Source: SBAX01 sp964646605 (GTDB lineage: Bacteria > Planctomycetota > Phycisphaerae > UBA1845). Taken from it: 35,692 bases of DNA. Under the pieces are notes generated by a model. That model was given only the letters and a program-made list of their open reading frames with translations, was not told where the DNA came from and made no database searches. Position numbers and translations under genes: made by a program. Below are positions 26,677 to 34,848 of the stretch, piece by piece (the first letter of the stretch is position 1; every line of letters begins with the position of its first letter). Location: contig CAZYEX010000130.1 of NCBI GenBank assembly GCA_964646605.1, positions 1-35,692 on the forward strand. The letters are read 5' to 3'.

Positions 26677-27948
26677 ATGGCTGCGGGATTTCACGAAGGG
26701 GTGTGGAATTCCGCACGGAGGGATGGGTACAACGCCATGCATAGAAAAGGAAACCGCATCGCCAAGCGTAAGCCGATCCGGGCGCGAGCCACGCGCGCGG
26801 TTGATGCGACGTTACCGCCGACGTGCCCGCCCGACCCGGCTCGGCCCTGCATGGATCTTTTAGTGGCGCACCCGGAGCGGCGGTATTGCCTCCTTTTTCA
26901 GCAAAGTCTCGCCGCGATCTATACCACCACCGTGAGCGGCCGGATGTTGGACTGCAACGAGGCGATGGTCGACATGCTTGGATACGCGTCACGCGCTGAA
27001 CTAATGTCGCGGTCGACCTCCGATCTGTACCTGTCGTCGGGCGACCGGCGCGATTTCCTTCGCCGCCTGCGTAAAAGCGGGAAGCTCGCAAATACGGAGT
27101 GCCGCCTAAAGCGCAAGGATGGCGCGCTCATCTATGTACTCGAGAATGTGAGCCTGCTGCCCGATCAGAACGGCAGGCTCAAGATCATTCACGGAAACAT
27201 GGTGGACATCACCGAGAGAAAACGCGCCGAGGAAGCCCTCCGTGAGAGCGAGCGGACGCATCGCAATCTGACCGTTGAACTGCGACGGTTGGCTGAACGT
27301 CAGGAGGCCGTTCGTGAGGGCGAGCGTGCGCGCATCGCTCGCGAACTTCATGATGAGTTCGGGCAAGCGTTGACCGCCTTGAACATGGACTTGCATTGGC
27401 TTGGCGCACGCACGCGCGAAGGCAAGCCCGAAGTTCACTCGCGGATTCAGGCCCTCGCGCGACTGGTGGGCCGAACGGCGGATACACTTCACCGAATCTG
27501 TGCGGACCTTCGGCCGACGGTTCTCGACGACTTCGGCCTGATAGCGGCGCTGGAATGGGAAGTTCGCGAGTTCCAGCGCCGCACCGGCATCTGCTGCCGG
27601 GTCCGCTTGCCTCGAAGAAGCCGCTGTCCTCTCCCTAAGGAGCAAGCCACGGCGTTGTTTCGCATCTTTCAAGAAGGCCTAACCAATGTCGCTCGCCACG
27701 CCCGCGCGTCCGAAGTAAATGTGACTCTCACGATTCGCAATGACCTGGTGACGATGACTGTTTCCGACAACGGCAGGGGGATCACCCCACGTGTCGTATC
27801 AGACGCGAAGTCCTTGGGGTTGATCGGGATGCGTGAGCGGGCGCTGGCTTGGGGTGGACGGCTCGATGTCAGCGGCTCGCGAACCAAGGGAACTACAGTC
27901 GCACTGTGGATGCCGATGGCCCCTGGCGAACCGGAGCCCCGTGCATGA
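26677..27948 (+). CDS. Cytoplasmic PAS-domain histidine kinase (HisKA_3 / NarL-system type)
   Basis: This sensor kinase of up to 423 residues has a PAS domain (about 70-180: SLAAIYTTTVSGRMLDCNEA ... MVDITERKRAEEAL), a coiled-coil linker (181-212), a HisKA_3 dimerisation domain with phospho-acceptor His225 in ERARIARELHDEFGQALTAL, and a C-terminal ATPase domain (FRIFQEGLTNVARHARASEV, VSDNGRGI, GLIGMRERA). No membrane helix is visible, so it probably senses an internal signal such as redox state or a small ligand through PAS. The start is uncertain (ATG 26677, 26737 or 26851). Its stop overlaps the response regulator start by four bases. It sits between the two oxidase operons and presumably controls them. 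Confidence 0.88.
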   Translation: MAAGFHEGVWNSARRDGYNAMHRKGNRIAKRKPIRARATRAVDATLPPTCPPDPARPCMDLLVAHPERRYCLLFQQSLAAIYTTTVSGRMLDCNEAMVDMLGYASRAELMSRSTSDLYLSSGDRRDFLRRLRKSGKLANTECRLKRKDGALIYVLENVSLLPDQNGRLKIIHGNMVDITERKRAEEALRESERTHRNLTVELRRLAERQEAVREGERARIARELHDEFGQALTALNMDLHWLGARTREGKPEVHSRIQALARLVGRTADTLHRICADLRPTVLDDFGLIAALEWEVREFQRRTGICCRVRLPRRSRCPLPKEQATALFRIFQEGLTNVARHARASEVNVTLTIRNDLVTMTVSDNGRGITPRVVSDAKSLGLIGMRERALAWGGRLDVSGSRTKGTTVALWMPMAPGEPEPRA

Positions 27949-28577
27949 TTCGCGTGCTGATTGCCGACGATCATGCGATTGTTCGCGAGGGGATCAAGCG
28001 GACCCTCGCCGATACGGCCGACATCCAAGTGATTGGCGAAGCCGGTGACGGGCAGGCGCTGATGGCGTTGATCGGCAGCAGTCCAGCGGAAGTAGCCATT
28101 CTCGATTTGGCGATGCCGGGCGTTCCCGGCCTCGAACTCCTCGAAGACTTGCGCCGTAGAAAACCGAGCCTACCGATTCTGGTACTGAGCATGTATCCCG
28201 CCGAACAGTACGCCGTGCGCGCCATCCGAGCGGGCGCCTCCGGTTACATCAACAAAGCAAGTCCACCGTCGGAGCTCATCGCCGCCCTCCGCACGGTTGC
28301 GTCCGGGCGCCGCTACATTAGTCCGGAAGTGGCTGACAGTCTCGCCTCACATGTCGATTTCAGCACCGCACGCGCTCCCCATGCGAAACTATCCAATCGC
28401 GAGTACGAGGTGATGTGCCTGATCGCACAGGGCAAGAGCGTAAGCGAGATCGCTGAGTCTCTGACATTGAGTGTCAAGACGGTGAGCACCTATCGCACGC
28501 GCATCCTCGACAAGCTCGAGCTTCGTCACAACGCGGAGATCACTCGCTACGCCCTGAAGCACGGCCTCGTCGAGTAG
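27945..28577 (+). CDS. NarL/FixJ-family response regulator
   Basis: This 210-residue regulator has a receiver domain (1-120) with the acidic pocket in LIADDHAIVREG, phospho-acceptor Asp54 in VAILDLAMPG, and the conserved Lys in GYINKASPP. A LuxR-type helix-turn-helix follows (about 148-205: LSNREYEVMCLIAQGKSVSE, KTVSTYRTRILDKLEL). ATG 27945 overlaps the kinase stop as ATGA, so the pair is translationally coupled. The obvious DNA targets are the 21-bp-spaced GTAGGAC pairs on either side. NarL-type regulators lack the AAA+ domain needed to activate sigma-54 polymerase directly, which leaves an open question about how the nearby -24/-12 promoters are fired. Confidence 0.93.
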   Translation: MIRVLIADDHAIVREGIKRTLADTADIQVIGEAGDGQALMALIGSSPAEVAILDLAMPGVPGLELLEDLRRRKPSLPILVLSMYPAEQYAVRAIRAGASGYINKASPPSELIAALRTVASGRRYISPEVADSLASHVDFSTARAPHAKLSNREYEVMCLIAQGKSVSEIAESLTLSVKTVSTYRTRILDKLELRHNAEITRYALKHGLVE

Positions 28578-28601
28578 CCTCTCCGTCGGCTGTCGGTGTT
28601 C

Positions 28602-28629
28602 GTCCTACACACACTGCCGTTCGTCCTAC
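28602..28629 (+). promoter_or_regulatory. Upstream activator-like heptamer pair, right
   Basis: TTCGTCCTAC occurs twice, with the GTCCTAC cores at 28602-28608 and 28623-28629, 21 bp apart as in the left pair. The centre is about 104 bp upstream of the -24 GG at 28719-28720. The orientation relative to the downstream operon is the same as for the left pair. No third site lies between them. Confidence 0.65.
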
Positions 28630-28718
28630 GACACTGAGCCAAGAATCTTGCCGCGGAATTGGCGTCGCGCCGATAGCGGCGGCGTTCTCCGTTTGAAGAA
28701 TATGGATGCTGCCCGAAA

Positions 28719-28732
28719 GGCACGCCGCTTGC
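28719..28732 (+). promoter_or_regulatory. Sigma-54-type (-24/-12) promoter of the rightward oxidase operon
   Basis: The sequence GGCACGCCGCTTGC, preceded by A and followed by AA, matches TGGCACG-N4-TTGCW with the invariant GG and GC spaced by ten bases. Transcription would start near 28743 and leave a leader of about 155 bases before the oxidase start at 28901. It differs at one base of 14 from the left promoter. Confidence 0.75.
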
Positions 28733-28850
28733 AAGTAAAATCGCAGGCGATCGCGTTGTGAGGTGAGGGCGGCGATCGCAGAGTGTTTCAAAAACTCGGG
28801 CGATCCCTTTGAATTTGCATGAGTATGTTTCCTTTATTGGAAGAAGAGAA

Positions 28851-28871
28851 TACCCCGTTGTGTGCGGGGTA
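28851..28871 (+). promoter_or_regulatory. Leader hairpin before the first rightward oxidase gene
   Basis: TACCCCG at 28851-28857 and CGGGGTA at 28865-28871 form a perfect 7-bp stem with a 7-base loop. It lies within the inferred leader, about 18 bases before the ribosome-binding region. There is no T-run, so it is not a classic terminator; it could stabilise the mRNA or bind a regulator. Confidence 0.45.
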
Positions 28872-28900
28872 CCGGCTAGAGAGAGGATTAGGTGGACACA

Positions 28901-30703
28901 ATGAGAACAAGATTGGGATGCGACGCAATGAGAAACGCGGTCATTCTTCTGGCAGGCTTGGTTTTGACCCTGGCGGGTACCGCTGCGGCGAGCGTCTGCC
29001 CAGGGTTAAATGTCATTCAGGACCCGGTCGAGTTCCAGTGGACCGCGCAAAACGGTTATTGGAGCGGGACGCTGGAGATCGGCGCTGCAACCCTCACCAT
29101 CGGCGCCGACACCCTGACAACCCGGGCCTACCGTCAGGCGGGCGGAAGCTTCGGCATTCCGGGGCCGACGATGCGGATGACGCCGGGGAACACTTATGTG
29201 TTGACCCTCAAGAATTCCCTTCCTTTCGCGGCGGCTGGTGCCGCTGAGAACACCTTCAAGGACCCCAATATCACCAACCTCCACACCCACGGCCTCCACG
29301 TCTCGCCCATGTCGCCGTCTGATGACGTGATGCGCCTTATCAATGGCGGCTACTGCGGCGACTATGTGTATCAAGTGCCGGCCGATCACATGGGAGGCAC
29401 GCTGTGGTACCACCCGCATCACCACGGCTCGACCTTCCTGCAAGTGTCAGGCGGCGCGTTCGGACTTCTCTTGGTGGACGATTCGGACGACGGCATCCCC
29501 GCGGGCGTGGCGGGAATGGCGGAAAGGCCGCTCGTCGTGGGGTTTGTGAACCCCAACGCGGCGGGAACCGGAGGCGACACATTGATTTCCGGGACGCTCT
29601 CGCCCACTTGGACGGTGAACGGAAAAGTCCAGGGCAACCTTTGCGCGCCGGTGAATGAATGGCAGCACTGGCGGGTGCTCCTTGCAGACGCCGACGCCAT
29701 GCCCAAGACCTTGTCGGTCGGGGCGGGGTGCGAGGTGGCCCTCCTGGCCCGTGACGGCGTCTGGAGGACCGTGGCCCCCAAACTGCTTCCCACTCGCTCC
29801 CTTGACCTGTCCGGGGCCTCCCGAGCGGACCTGGCTGTAAGGTGCAGCGCGGACTCGAACATCTCGGTCAATGGAACCGTCGTCGCCAATGTGTTCCCGG
29901 ACGTGACGATGCCTTCCAATCTGGCGGTTGGACCCTACTCCAATGGCTCCAACGGCACCACCTGGTCGGCCCTGCGACCGGCCTATCTGCGGGATCTGCG
30001 GGGCGTAACGTCGTACGAGCAACGAACCGTGAGCATGGGGGCACGCACCATCAATGGCAGCAAATTCAATATGGATGTGCCGACTTTCACCATTCCGACG
30101 GGCAACGTGCAGCAGTGGAACGTCAAGGCCGGCGCCCACCCCTTCCACCTCCACGTCTATCACTTTCAGATGAATGGCACCTGCGGCGCGTTTGAGAACG
30201 GCGAATACTACGATACGCTGGCCGGCGGTCCTTGTAACACGCGCTTTGACTTGAACCCTGCGACGTCGACCGTCTATGACGGCATGACCATCATGCATTG
30301 CCATATCCTGGACCACGAAGACCAGGGGGCGATGGGTTGGGCTGACGTAGTGGGCGGTCTGGCGCCTCCGCTGTTCCCCGATCCAGCTTTCCAGGAACTT
30401 TATCAATGTGGTCCGACGGGGTGCACTCCCACGCAGAGCCCCGAAACGAGTTGCGCCGACGGCCTCGACAACGACTGCGATACCCTGTTGGACTGCTCCG
30501 ATCCCGATTGTGCCGCCAGTCCCGCCTGCGCGCCAGCGGCATGTGACAATGATACGATCTGCGAGCCGGGCGAGGACTGCCTGAACTGCCCGAATGATTG
30601 TTCCGGCGTCACCGGCGGAAAACCCGCCAACCGCTACTGTTGCGGCAACGGCGTTCTCGAAGGGCCCGAGGGAAACGGGACCATCTGTGATGGCAACCCA
30701 TAG
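28901..30703 (+). CDS. Secreted multicopper oxidase with Cys-rich tail and altered type-1 axial residue
   Basis: This 600-residue exported oxidase has a signal helix (AVILLAGLVLTLAGTAAAS) and copper motifs LHTHGLHV, LWYHPHHHGS, HPFHLHVYHF and MHCHILDHEDQGAMG. In the last motif the position that normally holds the axial type-1 Met is Ala, with Met one residue later. The C-terminal 100 residues are Cys-rich (SCADGLDNDCDTLLDCSDPD, then CEPGEDCLNCPNDC and a CCGNGVLEGPEG segment), in the style of planctomycete and myxobacterial secreted proteins. ATG 28901 has AGGTGG five bases upstream; ATG 28928 is an alternative. It is the first gene of the rightward operon. The substrate is unknown; the family oxidises phenols, metal ions or similar donors. 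Confidence 0.9.
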   Translation: MRTRLGCDAMRNAVILLAGLVLTLAGTAAASVCPGLNVIQDPVEFQWTAQNGYWSGTLEIGAATLTIGADTLTTRAYRQAGGSFGIPGPTMRMTPGNTYVLTLKNSLPFAAAGAAENTFKDPNITNLHTHGLHVSPMSPSDDVMRLINGGYCGDYVYQVPADHMGGTLWYHPHHHGSTFLQVSGGAFGLLLVDDSDDGIPAGVAGMAERPLVVGFVNPNAAGTGGDTLISGTLSPTWTVNGKVQGNLCAPVNEWQHWRVLLADADAMPKTLSVGAGCEVALLARDGVWRTVAPKLLPTRSLDLSGASRADLAVRCSADSNISVNGTVVANVFPDVTMPSNLAVGPYSNGSNGTTWSALRPAYLRDLRGVTSYEQRTVSMGARTINGSKFNMDVPTFTIPTGNVQQWNVKAGAHPFHLHVYHFQMNGTCGAFENGEYYDTLAGGPCNTRFDLNPATSTVYDGMTIMHCHILDHEDQGAMGWADVVGGLAPPLFPDPAFQELYQCGPTGCTPTQSPETSCADGLDNDCDTLLDCSDPDCAASPACAPAACDNDTICEPGEDCLNCPNDCSGVTGGKPANRYCCGNGVLEGPEGNGTICDGNP

Positions 30704-30816
30704 CAAGAGAGTATGGGATCAAGACGGATCAAGAACACAGCCAACGCTCTTCCGAATAGGCGCTCACTTGGAGATGGTGCTGCATTTCGCGAGCGAGGCA
30801 ACATAAGGAGGTATCT

Positions 30817-32847
30817 ATGTTCCGCAGAGTGACTGTCGTTGCGTTGGCCGCCGCCGTATTAGGGCAGTGGCTCAGCGCTGGAACTCCGGTTTCTGCGGCC
30901 ATGCCGCTCGATCCGTACCTCATCCCGAAGTATCAGGAGCGCCTGGTCATCCCTCCGGTGATGCCCCGGACGAGTATCCTCCGGGGTGGTGGGCAGCCCC
31001 CGATTGAGTATTACGAGATCACCGTTAAGCAGTTCCAGCAACAGGTTCTTCCGCCCCCTATGCCCATGACCACGGTGTGGAGCTACGGGTCGGCGAACCA
31101 TCCGGGGACGTTCCATTTCCCGGCGTTCACCATCGAGGTCAAAGTCAACAGGCCGATTCGTATCAAATGGGCCAACGGGCTGGTCGACGAGTTCGGCAAT
31201 TTTCTGCCTCACCTGCTTCCCATCGATCAGATGCTGCATTGGGCCAACCCACCCGGCGGAGAAATGGGCAAGGACATGCGCGGGTATGACCCGACGCCGT
31301 ACACGGGACCAGTGCCCATCATCACGCACGTGCACGGCGCGCACGTCGGACCGGAAAGCGATGGATATCCCGAGGCCTGGTTCCTACCCAATGCGGCAAA
31401 TATCCCGCTTGGATATGCGACCCACGGCACGTACTTCGACCAATTCGACCGTACCAACACGCAGCCCGGTACGGCGATCTTTCAATATCCGAACACGCAG
31501 CGCCCCACGACTTTGTGGTATCACGATCATACGCTGGGTATGACGCGGGCGAACGTGTATGCCGGTCCGGCCGGCTTTTACGTTCTTCGTGGTGGTCCCA
31601 CGGACCTGGGTTCCGTGCTGCCCGGTCCGGCTCCTGCGGTCGGAGACCCACCTGGAACCCACTATTACGAGATTCCGCTAGCGATTCAGGACCGAGCGTT
31701 CAACGACGACGGGTCATTGTTCTATCCGGGCGACCGCGCGTTCTTCGAAGGACTGAATCCAAACCAGTTGCGGATCCCATTCGCTCCTGACATGGCCTGT
31801 GATGGCGAGATGAGCGACGTATCGCCGATCTGGAACCCGGAGTTTTTCGGCAACGCGATGGTGGTCAACGGTCGCACTTGGCCCTGGTTGCAAGTCGAGC
31901 CGCGCCGGTATCGCTTCCGTCTGCTGGACGGCACGAATGGCCGCTTTTTGCTACTTAAGTTGGTCATGGGTGATCCGACCGTTCGGCCGGCCATTCCCGC
32001 CCTGGAATTCTGGCAGATCGGCTCGGAGGGAGGATTTCTGCCCGCACCGGTTCGGTTGGACCAACTGCTCATGGGACCGGCGGAACGGGCCGACGTCATC
32101 GTGGATTTCACCGGATTGGCCGAGGGCACCGAAGTCTACATGATCAACGAAGGGCCGGACGATCCCTTCGGAGGCGGAGAGCCCCCGGTCGATTTCGACT
32201 CCGCCAATCCCGAGACGACCGGCCAAGTCATGAAATTCGTCGTCGGGCCGTTGATGCCCACGGATACGAGTACGAAACCGTCGATGTTGGCGCTCCCGCG
32301 TTTCACCCCCCTGGGGCTGCCCGACAACGTGCGGCGGGTCACACTCAACGAGGACGATTCTGCAACCGTCCGGGTAAGAGCCAATCCATCTGGGAACGTT
32401 CTCCTCAACTGCGAGAACGGCGAGCCCTTCGGGCCGATCATGGCTCGGCTGGGCACGCTCGGCTGGGACGGCATCAGCACTCCGCTGTTGTGGGATGATG
32501 AGATCACTGAGAACCCCCGTCTGAACACGACTGAGATTTGGGAAATCTTTAACTTCACGGCGGACGCACATCCCATACATTTGCACCTGGTGATGTTCCA
32601 GGTCGTCGATCGGCAGGCTCTCGTTACGGACGAAGACGGGATGGCTGTTCAACCTGCGGAACTTCAGAGTGGTCCCATTCCGCCGAAACCCGGGGAGACT
32701 GGCTACAAAGACACGGTCATCGCCAATCCCGGTGAAGTCACGCGGATAAAGGCGAAGTTCGATATCGCCGGGCGCTATGTCTGGCACTGCCACATCGTCG
32801 AACATGAGGACAACGAGATGATGCGGGCGTACGAGGTTGTTCCGTGA
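30817..32847 (+). CDS. Secreted multicopper oxidase, CotA/bilirubin-oxidase-like
   Basis: This 676-residue oxidase has a Sec-type signal peptide (about 1-28) and all four copper motifs: ITHVHGAHVGPESDGYPEAW, LWYHDHTLGMTR, HPIHLHLVMF and HCHIVEHEDNEMMRAYEV, with axial Met retained. The blocks between them (QFQQQVLPPPMPMTTVW, NAMVVNGRTWPWLQVEP, PAERADVIVDF) closely follow the oxidase domain of the 1261-residue protein, for example the shared QFQQQ and TTVWxYG, so the two are paralogues. It has no DNRLRE, Cys-rich or dockerin-like modules. A perfect AAGGAGG stands about seven bases before the ATG. It is separated from the preceding oxidase gene by 113 bases and is probably co-transcribed with it. 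Confidence 0.92.
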   Translation: MFRRVTVVALAAAVLGQWLSAGTPVSAAMPLDPYLIPKYQERLVIPPVMPRTSILRGGGQPPIEYYEITVKQFQQQVLPPPMPMTTVWSYGSANHPGTFHFPAFTIEVKVNRPIRIKWANGLVDEFGNFLPHLLPIDQMLHWANPPGGEMGKDMRGYDPTPYTGPVPIITHVHGAHVGPESDGYPEAWFLPNAANIPLGYATHGTYFDQFDRTNTQPGTAIFQYPNTQRPTTLWYHDHTLGMTRANVYAGPAGFYVLRGGPTDLGSVLPGPAPAVGDPPGTHYYEIPLAIQDRAFNDDGSLFYPGDRAFFEGLNPNQLRIPFAPDMACDGEMSDVSPIWNPEFFGNAMVVNGRTWPWLQVEPRRYRFRLLDGTNGRFLLLKLVMGDPTVRPAIPALEFWQIGSEGGFLPAPVRLDQLLMGPAERADVIVDFTGLAEGTEVYMINEGPDDPFGGGEPPVDFDSANPETTGQVMKFVVGPLMPTDTSTKPSMLALPRFTPLGLPDNVRRVTLNEDDSATVRVRANPSGNVLLNCENGEPFGPIMARLGTLGWDGISTPLLWDDEITENPRLNTTEIWEIFNFTADAHPIHLHLVMFQVVDRQALVTDEDGMAVQPAELQSGPIPPKPGETGYKDTVIANPGEVTRIKAKFDIAGRYVWHCHIVEHEDNEMMRAYEVVP

Positions 32848-33391
32848 GGGTCAACGTATCGTAGCAGACTCTTTTCGTTCCACTTTGCGAAGGGGAGGTC
32901 GAGGCCGTGCAGGGGCTTGACTGTTTCGCGTTTCAGAGAAAGAACCTCGGGCAAGCCTCCCCGACTGGGCTCAGGAAGTTTGTCCTCTTTTTTTTCTTGG
33001 CGGGGATCCTAAGCTACTGGGCGCGAACGAAGTAGACATCAACGTCAGGCGAGGAACGGTTTTCCGCCCAAGTGGTGTAGTTGGTTCCGAACCGGTCGAT
33101 ATCAAGTGCGGAGTTCCGAGCGGCTGCACCTGCGCGGCCGGCAACGGCGCTGACAGGAAAGGGGAGCATCAAGCGTTTATTCCGGGTTGAAGCGTCACAA
33201 ACATCGGCCGCTGGCAGTCGCTGCTGTCGACGAAGATCACCTAGATGTTTCGACCCGGATCTACGACCGCACGCGGTGCGAATTGACCACCGCTCAAATC
33301 AGCAACCGTTTCGATGTTTGGCCTTTGTGTCTGGCCCTTATCCTCGGACGACGAGAAGAGGTGTTGGCGCCCCCACGGAAGTCCGCGCAAG
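32848..33391. other. Gene-poor region downstream of the oxidases
   Basis: No gene is recognisable in these 544 bases. A run of eight T at 32988-32995 follows a weak AGGA/TCCT stem (32973-32986) and may serve as a terminator for the rightward operon. The remaining short frames have no motifs I recognise. Confidence 0.5.
32973..32995 (+). terminator. Weak candidate terminator after the rightward oxidase operon
   Basis: A 4-bp stem (AGGA with TCCT, loop AGTTTG) is followed within two bases by eight T. The stem is short, so this is only a candidate. Confidence 0.25.
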
Positions 33392-33418
33392 GGGCGGGGG
33401 GAGAAAGTACCCCCGCCC
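33392..33418 (-). terminator. Strong GC hairpin at the end of the DUF4143 gene
   Basis: GGGCGGGGG at 33392-33400 and CCCCCGCCC at 33410-33418 form a perfect 9-bp G/C stem with a 9-base loop. It starts about ten bases past the stop of the leftward ATPase gene, where a terminator would be expected, but no T-run follows on that strand. The left arm also resembles the GGGCGGGGGG motif of the attachment-like repeats. Confidence 0.45.
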
Positions 33419-33428
33419 ACAGCGGAGA

Positions 33429-34668
33429 TCACTCCGCGAACAGCGTCCCGACCGGGAGGGCCCAGCACTTCGGCCCGAATGGCACGACGGTGGATCCTTG
33501 ATAGAGCACGACCCCCGTGTGGAAACGATTCCCGACCGTGGCCGCGAGGTCCTCAAGGCCTTTCACGTCGTCACCGGTCAGCTTCACCGCCGCCTTCACC
33601 TCGATCCCGACGATCCGCCCGCCTTGATCCTCAAGCACGAAATCAACTTCACGCCCGCCCGCTGTTCGGTAGTAATACAGCGCCGGCTTGGTTTCGCTCC
33701 ACGTGATCTGTTTTCGCAGTTCCTGACAAACGAACGATTCGAGGAGTCGCCCGATGCTCGCTGAAGGTTCTGCGAATGGATCCCCGCTCCACCCCATGAG
33801 ATAGGACAGAAGCCCCGTGTCGTTGAGATAGACCTTCGGCGCTTTGATCAGCCGTTTTCGAACGTTGCCCGACCAGGCGTATAGGGGTTGATACAGATGG
33901 GTCGCTTGAAGCAGCGTCAGATAGCGCATTGTCGTCGGTACCGAGTATCCGGCGTCACGCGCCAGTTCGGCCGCGTTGAGCAGCCCGCCCGATTGAGCCG
34001 CCAGCATGGAAAGCATGCGCGGCAGGACCGCGAGGCCTTCGATGTCCGCCATGGCCCGCACATTTCGCTGGAGAATAGTCGTGATGTAAGACGCGAACCA
34101 CGCACGGCGACGGTCGGCGTCCGGCCGCTGGGTGACCTCCGGATAACCGCCGATCAACATGCGTTTCACGAGATCGCGGCGCGATGCATCGCGTGTCAGC
34201 CACGCGTCGGCCCTCTCGTTACCAAAGGCTCGATCGATGAATCCTTCACGGGCGCCGGCGAGTTCGCCCACCGAAAACGGCCAAAGCGTAAGGATCTCTA
34301 TCCGCCCCGCCAGCGACTCCGAGACCTTGGGCACAAGCAGAACGTTCGCGGAGCCGGTGAGGAGGAATCGCCCCGGCGTGCGGCGGCGGTCCACTTCCAG
34401 CTTGATCGCCCGGAAGAGATCGGGCACCAGTTGCACCTCGTCAATCACGACCGGTCCCGTGATGGCGTGAATGAACGCATCCGGATCACGGGTGGCCGAG
34501 GCCATCGCTCCGGCGTCGTCCATCGTGAAATAGGCTGCTCGCCGTTTTTTCTCGGCGAGCCAGTTCACCAGCGTGCCTTTTTCCGCTTTGCCGCGGCCCC
34601 TGGAGCAGGACGACCGGCGTGTCGCCCAAGGCCGAAAGCAAAGCGTCTGTAATGTTCCGCTCTAACAT
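33429..34668 (-). pseudogene. AAA/DUF4143 family ATPase gene, interrupted by a frameshift
   Basis: The full-length product would be about 412 residues: AAA_14 ATPase domain, then DUF4143. The N-terminal part (MLERNITDALLSALGDTP, then VVLLQGPRQSGK) lies in one frame from ATG 34668. The rest (GTLVNWLAEKKRRAAYFTMD, Walker B-like GPVVIDEVQLVPDLF, FLLTGSANVLLVPKV, and the DUF4143 part with GGREVDFVLEDQGGRIVGIE) lies in another. The break is an A5 run (plus strand TTTTT, 34577-34584 area) directly after the Walker A Lys; with four A the reading would be GPRQSGKGTLVNWLAE. Family members often sit alone in genomes and their role is poorly understood. It may be a true pseudogene, a recent mutation or a homopolymer sequencing error. 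Confidence 0.82.
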
Positions 34669-34698
34669 GGCCCGCCCCAAATGGTCCTTCGGATAAAA

Positions 34699-34713
34699 TA
34701 ACGCTAAGCGTTA
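34699..34713. promoter_or_regulatory. Perfect palindrome upstream of the DUF4143 gene
   Basis: TAACGCTAAGCGTTA is a 7-bp inverted repeat around one central base, set in an AT-rich context about 31 bases upstream of ATG 34668. The position suggests an operator overlapping the promoter. Confidence 0.5.
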
Positions 34714-34808
34714 GATTATCAAACTACGAGGCCGGCCGAAAAGACCGATGCCCCGCGATTCGCGGGCACGCGATTCAGGACAAATTAACCAAGAATACAA
34801 CCCAGTTG

Positions 34809-34848
34809 AACCCATATTGGGTGCAATAAAACCCATTCGGGGTGCAAA
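34809..34848 (+). repeat. Two 19-bp imperfect repeats spaced by 21 bp
   Basis: AACCCATATTGGGTGCAAT at 34809-34827 and AACCCATTCGGGGTGCAAA at 34830-34848 agree at 15 of 19 positions. The first contains the palindrome ACCCA-TAT-TGGGT. This could be a double protein-binding site; no gene starts close by. Confidence 0.5.

Noticed and set aside
28745..28782. Two GGCGATCGC motifs downstream of the right sigma-54 promoter
   Set aside because: They are short palindromes common in GC-rich genomes, and no counterpart exists at the left promoter, so I do not call them operators.
29447..30706. Long minus-strand open frame (419 codons) opposite the second multicopper oxidase gene
   Set aside because: The plus strand carries the oxidase motifs and a signal peptide. 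The antisense frame has no family motif and no promoter or ribosome-binding context.
33081..33764. Plus-strand frame of 227 codons
   Set aside because: Its second half is the antisense of the DUF4143 gene, and the first half shows no domain, signal or ribosome-binding site.
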